9,498 bases of DNA. It comes from Bacteroidales bacterium (GTDB taxonomy: Bacteria > Bacteroidota > Bacteroidia > Bacteroidales > UBA932). This document shows, piece by piece, positions 1 through 6,227 of this stretch. A program made the position numbers and the translations under genes. Under the pieces are notes generated by a model, which did not search any database, was not told the DNA's origin, and was given only the letters and a program-made list of their open reading frames with translations. How positions within the stretch are numbered: position 1 is the stretch's first letter; each line of letters begins with the position of its first letter. The stretch lies in NCBI GenBank assembly GCA_009784635.1, contig WRBG01000069.1:1-9498 (forward strand), given 5' to 3'.

Positions 1-951
1 ATGCAGTACGCCGGATGGGAGCAAATCTTGGGGAATCACCTCCAAATTTTTGCTATAATCCCAACGCTCAATCAAATGTATTATCCCGCGGGTATGGGCA
101 AGCAGGTACAGTTCATCGTTTAAAGCTGATTCTGCCGGTTTTACTACCGATATATTGATGTGGCCCCTCCACTGACTGACTGAAAGCATGTGGCCATGCG
201 CTTGGGCTACGGGTAAATCAAAGACTGCGGATTGTCCCAAACTGCTTTCGCATACGGCATAATAGCGCCCTCCCTTTGAGGGGATAAGGTAAAAAGAGCC
301 CATGCCCAAGTGGCTCGACCCAAAGTTTACTACTTCATCTCCAGACTGATTATACACCGTACCGATGACCTCAACGGCCTGTCCGTTGGAATGCATGGCC
401 TTAAAGGCAACTTTACAGACGGAGCCCTCCATCAATGAACCGCCCTCGGGGTAAAAGCTGACGTCAAAGTCAGAACCGGTGGAGGGTTCCGGCAAAAACG
501 CATTTTCTGTGTTTGGGCCGGCGCCTATAAATACATTTTTTGTGAAAAAGTAGGCCTCATTTTGGCTCCTCATAAAGGTGGTATAGGCCCGTAAGGTGTA
601 GCGCCCTTCCGCGGCATTGTCGGGGATAAGCAAATGTCCGTAATAGGCTTCATCGGTCTCGCGTATCTGCACGCGGCTTACTACCGAATCTATTGGATTA
701 ATCAGTTCCACATACACATACCGGCTGCCAAAGACAGGAACGTGGGTCATTGCGTTCACCAAGTAAGCCCTAAACCAAATCTTCTCGCCCGAAATATAGT
801 AGGGCTTGTCGGTATGAACATATATCTTCTCTTGAGGAAAAATATCCAGCTGGTGACGAAAAGAAACTGCCAAACTGTCGGGAAGGCTGCGCTGGCCGTA
901 AACAAGCGCCGGAAGGAGGGTCAGCAAAAAAAAGAGAGGGCAGCGTTTCAT
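1..951 (-). CDS. MG2-domain envelope protein, N-terminal part (runs off window)
   Basis: The frame is open without a stop from 951 to base 1, giving the first 317 residues of a longer protein. It starts with a Sec signal peptide (MKRC, then a hydrophobic run to about residue 18, likely cleaved after VYG at 17-19). Residues 39-66 (FPQEKIYVHTDKPYYISGEK, then IWFRAYLV) are the hallmark of a Bacteroidota family of large secreted or outer-membrane proteins with an alpha-2-macroglobulin MG2-like beta-sandwich. Members often carry a TonB-receptor plug-like domain near the C-terminus, which is outside this window. A second beta-rich segment, FDVSFYPEGGSLMEG, begins at about 162. An ATG at 969 would add six residues, but it lies upstream of the expected transcription start set by the -7 box at 979-972, so 951 is preferred. 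The role in the cell is not established; export or surface assembly is inferred. It lies 105 bp downstream of the ThiL-like gene on the same strand. Confidence 0.8.
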   Translation of the reverse strand, partial: MKRCPLFFLLTLLPALVYGQRSLPDSLAVSFRHQLDIFPQEKIYVHTDKPYYISGEKIWFRAYLVNAMTHVPVFGSRYVYVELINPIDSVVSRVQIRETDEAYYGHLLIPDNAAEGRYTLRAYTTFMRSQNEAYFFTKNVFIGAGPNTENAFLPEPSTGSDFDVSFYPEGGSLMEGSVCKVAFKAMHSNGQAVEVIGTVYNQSGDEVVNFGSSHLGMGSFYLIPSKGGRYYAVCESSLGQSAVFDLPVAQAHGHMLSVSQWRGHINISVVKPAESALNDELYLLAHTRGIIHLIERWDYSKNLEVIPQDLLPSGVLH

Positions 952-971
952 AATGTCGTTTCTTATCATGG

Positions 972-979
972 CAAAGATA
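972..979 (-). promoter_or_regulatory. Putative -7 box (TATCTTTG) for the MG2-domain gene
   Basis: On the minus strand TATCTTTG matches the Bacteroidota -7 consensus TAnnTTTG exactly, and it ends 20 bp before the ATG at 951. No TTTG-like -33 element is visible at the usual 19-20 bp spacing, so the call rests on the -7 box and its position only. Confidence 0.5.
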
Positions 980-1056
980 AACAATTTTTTGACTTAGTGT
1001 TCATTTGTACCTGTTTTCTAGGAATAAGCAGGGAAAATAAGCTGATAGCGGCTTGA

Positions 1057-2085
1057 CTATTCGCCCCAGCCCGGAGCGCTGAGGGGGAGGCTGTTTCCTT
1101 CCGGCGTAACCAAAAGGCTTCCTTGAGAAGCGTCGCAAAGGTGGCCTATGATGTCTACGGGCAGTTCTTTAGCCACCGTTTCGTACACGGCTAAAGGCAT
1201 ACCTATAAGGAACTCATAATCGTCTCCTCCGTTAAGGGCGCATACAAGAGCGTCAAAGTTAAGTTCTTGCGCCATTTCAAAGGTTTTGGAAGCGATGGGA
1301 ATCTTCTCTACGTAAATTTTAGCCCCACAGCCCGATGCGTTGGCCATGGCCAACACCCCTTGAGCCAATCCGTGGACAAGGAAGCACATAGAAGTAGGTA
1401 TCAAGGATTCGCGCTGCAAGATGGTAAAAAGCTCTTTGCGGAGCGTGGGCCTAAGATGACGTTGCAAGATATACTCCTTTCCCTGCAACTGAGGCCGGGT
1501 CTTGGGGGCGGAGTTAAACAGCGCCTTTTCCCGCTCCAACAATTGTAGGCCCATATAGGCGGCGCCTAAATTACCGGTAATGCACAGGAGGTCGGTTGGT
1601 TGTCCGCCTCGTCGGATGGTTAATGCGGCGCTCTCGGCCTCCCCAACGGCTGTAACGCTTATCGTGAGTCCGGTATAGGAGGATTCCACATCCAATCCGG
1701 CAACTTCTACTTGATATTCGTTGCAGGCGGCCTCTACGCCTCCAAAGAGTCGGTCTACGTCTTCTACAAAAAAGCGTTTAGACAGGCCGGCGGTAATCAG
1801 CAGGTGCCGAGGCTGGGCATTCATGGCCATCAACTGCCCCAAGGCACGGACAACGACTTTGTAGCCAAGATGCTGTAAAGGCGTGTAGCTGAGGTCAAAA
1901 TGCACCCCTTCTAAAAAGAGCGCCTGCGCCGACACAGTAACCGGCTCTTGATATAACATGGCCGCCCCATCAGCGCCCACGCCTTGCAAGGTGGCCGATT
2001 CTTTATGGGTAAAGGCTCCGGAAATACGTTCAATAAGGCCAAACTTGCCTATTTGGGAAATGGGGGTGCGGGTGTCGGTGTGCAT
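1057..2085 (-). CDS. thiL: ThiL-family protein (thiamine-monophosphate kinase homologue) with a degenerate active site
   Basis: 342 residues from the ATG at 2085, close to the usual size of Bacteroidales ThiL. ThiL phosphorylates thiamine monophosphate to the diphosphate with ATP in the cytoplasm. Family landmarks are clear: RTPISQIGKFGLIER (6-20), LEGVHFDLSYTPLQHLGYK (58-76), SSYTGLTISVTA (135-146), GAAYMGLQLLEREK (174-187), IPTSM (229-233) and NGGDDYEFLI (285-294). The metal and ATP motifs, however, are changed. The expected GDD is GAD (A38), the Asp in the T-D pair is A55, the S-D-I Asp is Q84, GGDTT reads GLDVE (130-134), T-G-D-L-G has N172, and M-x-D-I-S-D-G-L reads MCFLVHGL (233-240). 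D39, D132 and the GGDD near the C-terminus remain. The frame is intact, so this is divergence rather than decay; a pseudoenzyme or altered function is inferred. An upstream ATG at 2115 overlaps the -7 box and is not used here. Confidence 0.82.
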   Translation of the reverse strand: MHTDTRTPISQIGKFGLIERISGAFTHKESATLQGVGADGAAMLYQEPVTVSAQALFLEGVHFDLSYTPLQHLGYKVVVRALGQLMAMNAQPRHLLITAGLSKRFFVEDVDRLFGGVEAACNEYQVEVAGLDVESSYTGLTISVTAVGEAESAALTIRRGGQPTDLLCITGNLGAAYMGLQLLEREKALFNSAPKTRPQLQGKEYILQRHLRPTLRKELFTILQRESLIPTSMCFLVHGLAQGVLAMANASGCGAKIYVEKIPIASKTFEMAQELNFDALVCALNGGDDYEFLIGMPLAVYETVAKELPVDIIGHLCDASQGSLLVTPEGNSLPLSAPGWGE

Positions 2086-2103
2086 AGCGATTAGGTTATG
2101 GCG

Positions 2104-2134
2104 CAAAAGTACCAAAAAGATTTGACGCGGCAGA
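2104..2134 (-). promoter_or_regulatory. Putative promoter of the ThiL-like gene
   Basis: On the minus strand TCTG (2134-2131), 19 bp and TACTTTTG (2111-2104) match the Bacteroidota pattern TTTG-N19-TAnnTTTG with one mismatch in the -33 part. The -7 box ends 18 bp before the ATG at 2085, which also argues against the upstream ATG at 2115. It lies in the 126-bp divergent region shared with the beta-propeller gene. Confidence 0.6.
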
Positions 2135-2188
2135 GCTGCAAGTCATCTAACGGGCTCTTGACTTCGACCAAGTAAAAGCAATATTTTC

Positions 2189-2196
2189 TATCTTTG
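2189..2196 (+). promoter_or_regulatory. Putative -7 box (TATCTTTG) for the beta-propeller gene
   Basis: TATCTTTG matches TAnnTTTG exactly and ends 15 bp before the ATG at 2212. The possible TTG start at 2194 lies inside this box, so translation should begin at 2206 or 2212. The nearest upstream TTG (2158-2160) is 28 bp away, longer than the usual spacing, so no -33 element is claimed. Confidence 0.5.
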
Positions 2197-2211
2197 TCAA
2201 AATTTATGCAT

Positions 2212-3357
2212 ATGAAACCGAATAAATTATTGTACTTAACCTTGCTATTGACACTTTTTACCTGTTGCAAAAGGAGTTTTACAGAAATTCCCGTACTGGA
2301 TGTTACAAAAACGTATCCTTCTAAAAATATTATTCTGCAAGATATTGCCGATATTGTGTATTTTGCATTAGAGACAAAGGATGGTTTCCTAATTTCTTAT
2401 CCCCCCATCCAGTATATTGATGAAGAGATATTAGTGACAAATAATAGGGAAGAAATTATGGTCTTCGATAGTAAAACAGGGAAAGCGTTAAATTCGTTCA
2501 ACCGCTTCGGCAGAGGGCCCGGAGAGTACACCGGAATACATTCCATAGCCGTTGACAGAGAAAAGAATGAAATGTTTACCACAACAAATACATTATCTTC
2601 TAACATACAGCCAATAAATGTTTATGATTTACACGGAAAGCATTTGAGAACTATTGGATTCCCTAATATTGGTTTTCCACAATTCTTTCACAGTTACAAC
2701 AAGGAACATCTGTTCTGGTATAACTCCAATATAGAAGAGTCATCTCCATATAAACTTATCTCAAAAACTGATACTACTTTTACTTATCTTCCCATTACGT
2801 TCATTGGAAGAGACAAGATGTCAGTTTCTCAAACAGAAAATAGCGGAGCAATTACGACGTATTCTCGTAATGGAGGCGCTATTTTGAAAACATCAGACGG
2901 TTATATATTTTCGGAAACGGGGATTGACACTATTTACCACTGGAATAATCGCAATGAGGTGTTGACTCCAGTAATGATACGCACACCCTCTTTCAAGTCA
3001 ATGAAAATCCCTATAGGAGTATTTATTAGCGGGCAATCCAGCGAGTATATCTTTCTAAACACCATTGAGCGTAAGTTCGATTTCGAAACACGTGAAGGTT
3101 TTAAAACCGTAAAATTGATATACGACAAAAAGAGTGGTCAATTTTATGAAGGCACAATAATAAATAGTGACTTCGTTGATGAAAAAGAAGTAAATATATT
3201 GAGCCCAATCTCAGTGGGTCAATTCGTCGTCAGCTTACAGGCTTTGGAGTTAGTGGAACTATACAAAAATGGCAAATTGCGAGGTAAATTAGAAGAAATT
3301 GCGTCAGAACTTGCCGTAGACGACAATCCCGTGCTTATGGTTGTAACTTTCAGATAA
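2212..3357 (+). CDS. 6-bladed beta-propeller lipoprotein
   Basis: 381 residues from the ATG at 2212 (an ATG at 2206 would add two). The N-terminus MKPNKLLYLTLLLTLFTCCK is a lipoprotein signal with an L-F-T-C lipobox and the likely lipidated Cys at 18, so the protein is probably anchored in the envelope facing the periplasm or the surface. The body fits the Bacteroidota 6-bladed beta-propeller family: IILQDIADIVYFALET (40-55), an IMVFDSKTGKALNSF blade strand (82-96), the signature FGRGPGEY (99-106), and a later blade strand INVYDLHGKHLRTIG (135-149). Such proteins are common in Bacteroides relatives; their ligands are mostly unknown and none can be read here. Base composition is clearly lower in GC (about 28-37% in sampled 60-base stretches) than in the ThiL-like and suf genes (often 43-62%), which may reflect acquisition or different codon use. 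It is divergent from the ThiL-like gene; no terminator was seen after the stop. Confidence 0.85.
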   Translation: MKPNKLLYLTLLLTLFTCCKRSFTEIPVLDVTKTYPSKNIILQDIADIVYFALETKDGFLISYPPIQYIDEEILVTNNREEIMVFDSKTGKALNSFNRFGRGPGEYTGIHSIAVDREKNEMFTTTNTLSSNIQPINVYDLHGKHLRTIGFPNIGFPQFFHSYNKEHLFWYNSNIEESSPYKLISKTDTTFTYLPITFIGRDKMSVSQTENSGAITTYSRNGGAILKTSDGYIFSETGIDTIYHWNNRNEVLTPVMIRTPSFKSMKIPIGVFISGQSSEYIFLNTIERKFDFETREGFKTVKLIYDKKSGQFYEGTIINSDFVDEKEVNILSPISVGQFVVSLQALELVELYKNGKLRGKLEEIASELAVDDNPVLMVVTFR

Positions 3358-3386
3358 ATGTTTGAGGATTGACACAAATTGGTAGC

Positions 3387-3512
3387 CGCTAACACGCATA
3401 TTACCTTCGGTGAGTTCGCAAGCTCGGTTCCCACAAGCGAGGGCATAACATCCCGACACTTTGCGGGTAAAAGGAAAATGTATACCTTTGCGGGCAGCGC
3501 ACAAGTTGAGCG
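3387..3512 (+). repeat. Structured leader with attC-like terminal inverted repeat
   Basis: The non-coding stretch before the GNAT gene is bounded by CGCTAAC (3387-3393) and GTTGAGCG (3505-3512), which pair as CGCT/AGCG and AAC/GTT with one unpaired G. Just inside, CGC (3395-3397) can pair with GCG (3497-3499). Further hairpins lie within: ACC-TTC-GGT (3403-3411), GAGTTcgcaAGCTC (3412-3425) and CCCG/CGGG (3452-3455 with 3464-3467). GTTGAGC fits the integron core-site consensus GTTRRRY exactly; CGCTAAC fits RYYYAAC only in its last five bases. The 126-nt length is within the attC range, and the core-like end lies 9 bp before the ATG. No integrase gene and no second such site after the GNAT gene were seen, so a cassette site is only a possibility. 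A regulatory RNA leader or another dispersed repeat would fit too. Confidence 0.35.
3460..3490 (+). promoter_or_regulatory. Promoter of the GNAT gene (TTTG-N19-TACCTTTG)
   Basis: TTTG at 3460-3463, exactly 19 bp, then TACCTTTG at 3483-3490: the best match in this window to the Bacteroidota housekeeping promoter. Transcription should start near 3497, leaving a leader of about 24 nt before the ATG at 3521. Both boxes sit in copies of the 9-bp direct repeat CTTTGCGGG (3459-3467 and 3486-3494). Confidence 0.72.
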
Positions 3513-3520
3513 ATATAAAT

Positions 3521-4015
3521 ATGAACAATCTTACCATCCGTCAGATTAAAAGAGAAGAATATCCTGTCTTGGAGGACTTTTTGTACCACTCGATTTTTCT
3601 GCCACCCGGCATAGGGCCATTGCCCCGCAGCATCATTTTTGAACCCCAAATTTTTGTGTACATCAAAGATTTTGGCGGTAAGGATGATTGCGGCGTACTT
3701 GCAGAACAAGGCGGACAAATCATTGGCATGGCGTGGACACGAATCATTCCCGGATACGGACACATTGACGACAAAACGCCCGAATTAGCCATTTCTGTGC
3801 TGCCGGATTTTCGGGGGAAGGGAATCGGAAGCAAAATAATGGAAAGTCTTTTTGACCTCCTGCGTGAACGTGGATACCGGCAAACCTCTCTTTCGGTACA
3901 AAAGGGCAATCCTGCCCTGCGGTTTTACAAAAGACTGGGCTATGAAATCACGGGAGAAAGGGTGGACCATGCCAAGCACGAAGACTTTTTGATGGTAAAA
4001 ATATTCCCCCTATAA
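3521..4015 (+). CDS. GNAT family N-acetyltransferase
   Basis: 164 residues, a typical single-domain GNAT length. The acetyl-CoA binding motif A is clear: ELAISVLPDFRGKGIGSKIM (88-107), with R98-G-K-G-I-G103 as the pyrophosphate loop, followed by the helix ESLFDLLRERGY. The C-terminal part has the motif-B pattern SLSVQKGNPALRFYKRLGYE (123-142). The N-terminal half (IRQIKREEYPVLEDFLYHSI, 6-25) is the usual first strand and helix. The enzyme should transfer acetyl from acetyl-CoA to an amine of a protein or small molecule in the cytoplasm; the substrate cannot be read from sequence. The ATG at 3521 was chosen over an in-frame TTG at 3461, because that TTG lies in the -33 box of the promoter. The gene has its own promoter, ends 71 bp before sufB, and seems functionally unrelated to it. 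Confidence 0.88.
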   Translation: MNNLTIRQIKREEYPVLEDFLYHSIFLPPGIGPLPRSIIFEPQIFVYIKDFGGKDDCGVLAEQGGQIIGMAWTRIIPGYGHIDDKTPELAISVLPDFRGKGIGSKIMESLFDLLRERGYRQTSLSVQKGNPALRFYKRLGYEITGERVDHAKHEDFLMVKIFPL

Positions 4016-4064
4016 ATTTTGCACCGAATTTTTATCCGCCTGTGTGTAATTGGAGAATTTCGTA

Positions 4065-4072
4065 TACTTTTG
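4065..4072 (+). promoter_or_regulatory. Putative -7 box (TACTTTTG) of the suf operon
   Basis: TACTTTTG matches TAnnTTTG exactly and lies 14 bp before the TTG start of sufB. A weak -33 candidate, TGTG at 4041-4044, is 20 bp upstream. The predicted transcript start near 4079 leaves a leader of only about 8 nt. No palindromic operator for an Fe-S regulator was recognised. Confidence 0.55.
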
Positions 4073-4086
4073 TCGAGTGTTAAGAT

Positions 4087-5547
4087 TTGATAGCGGAAAC
4101 AGATTTGAACGAACAAGACAAAATATTACAGGATATTACATCGTCTGACTACCTGCATGGTTTTGAGACTAAGTTAGAGCAGGAATTTATCCCCAAAGGG
4201 CTGAACGAGTCAACGGTACGCACCATCTCCGCCCTCAAGGAGGAGCCGGAATGGCTGCTTGACTTTAGGCTTAAAGCGCTGCAAAAGTGGCAGACCATGT
4301 CTATGCCCGATTGGGCGCACCTTCATATTCCCCCCATAGATTATCAGGACATCATCTATTACGCCGCCCCTAAAAGAGCCGCCGCATCCGCCAACAAAGA
4401 AGTTGCCCCCGAATTGGAAGCCACCTTTGAAAAGTTGGGTATTCCCCTGCACGAGCGCAACGTATTGGGAGGAGTGGCGGTGGACGCCGTATTCGACAGC
4501 GTGTCGGTAAAGACCACCTTTAGGGAGTCGTTGGCAGAAAAAGGGATTATCTTCTGCTCTTTTAGCGAGGCGGTTCGCGATTATCCCGATTTGGTGCGCA
4601 CCTACTTGGCTTCTGTAGTGCCGGTGGGCGACAACTACTTTGCCGCCCTCAACAGCGCCGTATTCAGCGACGGTTCCTTTTGCTATATACCCAAAGGGGT
4701 GCGTTGCCCCATGGAGTTGTCCAGCTACTTTAGAATCAATGCCAAGGGAACAGGCCAATTTGAACGCACATTGATTGTGGCCGACGAGGGAAGCTATGTA
4801 AGCTACTTAGAGGGCTGCACCGCTCCGCAACGGGACGAGAACCAGTTGCATGCCGCCGTGGTCGAGATTGTGGTGATGCAGGATGCCCAAGTCAAATACT
4901 CCACCGTGCAAAACTGGTATCCGGGGGACGCAAGCGGCAAAGGAGGGATTTATAACTTTGTAACCAAGCGGGGAATCTGCAAAGGAGCCAACAGTCGGTT
5001 GTTTTGGACACAGGTAGAGACAGGCTCGGCCATTACGTGGAAATATCCCAGTACGATTCTTAAAGGCGACAACAGCTTTTCGGAATTTTACTCGGTGGCG
5101 GTAACCAACCACTATCAGCAGGCCGATACCGGAACCAAAATGATTCATAAAGGAAAAAATACCCGCAGCCGCATTGTGAGCAAGGGGATTTCTGCCGGAC
5201 GGTCGCAAAACAGTTACCGCGGCTTGGTAAAGGTGCTGCCCGGCGCAGAGTACGCACGAAACCATTCCCAATGCGACAGCCTGTTGCTGGGGGATTTGTG
5301 TGGCGCGCACACTTTTCCCTATATCGAGAGCGACAACCCAACGGCCCAAATCGAACACGAGGCTACCACCTCTAAAATCGGCGAAGACCAGCTCTTTTAC
5401 TGCCGGCAGCGGGGTTTGAGTACCGACGACGCAGTCGGGTTGATTGTAAACGGCTACGCCAAGGAGGTGCTTAACCAATTGCCGATGGAATTTGCCGTAG
5501 AAGCGCAAAAATTATTACAAATATCGTTAGAAGGGAGTGTAGGATAA
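4087..5547 (+). CDS. sufB: SufB, Fe-S cluster assembly scaffold protein
   Basis: 486 residues, matching the usual SufB length. SufB pairs with SufD on a SufC dimer and carries the nascent Fe-S cluster in the cytoplasm. Diagnostic stretches include GLNESTVR (38-45), EPEWLLDFRLKALQKWQTM (53-71), YIPKGVRCPMELSSYFRIN (200-218), EGCTAPQRDENQLHAAVVE (242-260), HSQCDSLLLGDLCGAHTFPY (393-412) and IEHEATTSKIGEDQLFYCRQ (422-441). By alignment from the C-terminus, C396 corresponds to E. coli Cys405, the proposed cluster-assembly residue at the SufD interface, and E423-H424-E425 to Glu432-His433-Glu434. C244 is the likely equivalent of Cys254, the proposed sulfur acceptor. The start appears to be TTG at 4087: a stop sits just two codons upstream (4081) and no in-frame ATG exists near the N-terminus; TTG at 4105 is the alternative. 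The stop overlaps the next ATG (TAATG). Confidence 0.96.
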   Translation: MIAETDLNEQDKILQDITSSDYLHGFETKLEQEFIPKGLNESTVRTISALKEEPEWLLDFRLKALQKWQTMSMPDWAHLHIPPIDYQDIIYYAAPKRAAASANKEVAPELEATFEKLGIPLHERNVLGGVAVDAVFDSVSVKTTFRESLAEKGIIFCSFSEAVRDYPDLVRTYLASVVPVGDNYFAALNSAVFSDGSFCYIPKGVRCPMELSSYFRINAKGTGQFERTLIVADEGSYVSYLEGCTAPQRDENQLHAAVVEIVVMQDAQVKYSTVQNWYPGDASGKGGIYNFVTKRGICKGANSRLFWTQVETGSAITWKYPSTILKGDNSFSEFYSVAVTNHYQQADTGTKMIHKGKNTRSRIVSKGISAGRSQNSYRGLVKVLPGAEYARNHSQCDSLLLGDLCGAHTFPYIESDNPTAQIEHEATTSKIGEDQLFYCRQRGLSTDDAVGLIVNGYAKEVLNQLPMEFAVEAQKLLQISLEGSVG

Positions 5548-6218
5548 TGGACTTTATGAATTGGTTTAGTGTTGATAATGTATTATTTACTATTGGTGTA
5601 CAAAAGGTAAGTTATTTGGAAGTGGTGTGCATGCTGAGTGGCATTGTGTGTATCTTTCTGGCGGTGAGGGCTAAGGTGGCTAATTTTTGGATAGGCTATT
5701 TGTACAACATCTTGTTGTTTCCTCTTTTCTTGCAAAAAGGTTTATATTCCAGTATGATACTGCAACCAATATCATTTGCCATCAATATGTTTGGACATTA
5801 TCGCTGGACACATCCACAAAAGAACGAAGAAAACAAACAACGCGAGCTGAAAATTTCGCTGATGAGCAACTACCAACGGATGATACATGTAGTCGTTGTT
5901 ATCGCGTTAGTATTCGTATGGTGGATGATGGTAACAAAAATGCACGAATGGTGGCCGCCCAAATATCCCGTTACTTCTTTGCGTAAGTTTTTAGACGCCT
6001 TTGTGGTGGTAATGGTGCTGCTGGCTCAATTGCTGGCGGCTCGGAAAAAATTAGAATGTTGGGGCGCGTGGATGACGGTAAACGTAACCAATGTAACACT
6101 TTATTCATTAAGCGGATTGTTATTTTTGACCTTCGAGAGCGCCGTTAAAATTATTTTGGCCACATTCGGATTTCTGCATTGGTTCAAAAAACACAAAAGT
6201 GAACAAATAAATGAGTAA
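5547..6218 (+). CDS. pnuC: PnuC-family vitamin transporter (probably nicotinamide riboside)
   Basis: 223 residues, an integral inner-membrane protein. Hydrophobic segments lie at about 24-42, 47-62, 70-84, 111-129, 148-166, 173-193 and 197-212, in line with the seven-helix PnuC fold. Family features include LEVVCMLSGIVCIFLAVRAK (24-43), NFWIGYLYNILLFPLFL (46-62), GLYSSMILQPISFAINMFGHYRW (65-87) and the late W-x-x-W-x-x-x-N-x-x-x-x-x-LY pattern (172-186). PnuC proteins pass nicotinamide riboside by facilitated diffusion, trapped by phosphorylation inside. Relatives carry thiamine (PnuT) or riboflavin (PnuX), and the substrate cannot be fixed from sequence. The ATG shares its A with the sufB stop codon and sufC follows after 9 bp, so it belongs to the suf operon. 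GC is lower (about 32-47% in sampled stretches) than in neighbouring suf genes, partly expected for a membrane protein but also compatible with insertion. Confidence 0.85.
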   Translation: MDFMNWFSVDNVLFTIGVQKVSYLEVVCMLSGIVCIFLAVRAKVANFWIGYLYNILLFPLFLQKGLYSSMILQPISFAINMFGHYRWTHPQKNEENKQRELKISLMSNYQRMIHVVVVIALVFVWWMMVTKMHEWWPPKYPVTSLRKFLDAFVVVMVLLAQLLAARKKLECWGAWMTVNVTNVTLYSLSGLLFLTFESAVKIILATFGFLHWFKKHKSEQINE

Positions 6219-6227
6219 GATAAGAGC

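Noticed and set aside
634..1056. Plus-strand reading frame of 140 codons
   Set aside because: It lies antisense to the MG2-domain gene and its upstream region; the translation resembles no family, whereas the minus frame has a signal peptide and family motifs.
1030..1056. Possible terminator after the ThiL-like gene (AAGC/GCTT stem then T-rich run, minus strand)
   Set aside because: The stem is only 4 bp with an 8-nt loop, and the T run is broken; too weak to call.
2194..2211. TTG start at 2194 for the beta-propeller gene
   Set aside because: It overlaps the -7 box TATCTTTG and would put extra residues ahead of a clean lipoprotein signal starting at 2212.
2086..2211. TPP riboswitch upstream of the ThiL-like gene
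   Set aside because: No THI-box-like conserved segments were seen, and the leader implied by the -7 box is only about 12 nt, far too short.
3461..3520. TTG start at 3461 for the GNAT gene, adding 20 residues
   Set aside because: The TTG is part of the -33 box and the -7 box lies inside the would-be extension; the GNAT fold starts naturally at the ATG at 3521.
4016..4064. Second attC-like site or terminator after the GNAT gene
   Set aside because: No AAC/GTT paired cores and no convincing hairpin; GTTAAGA at 4079-4085 misses the last consensus base and has no partner.
4807..5508. Minus-strand reading frame of 233 codons inside sufB
   Set aside because: Shadow of the strongly conserved sufB coding strand; the same holds for the 182-codon frame at 4210-4758.
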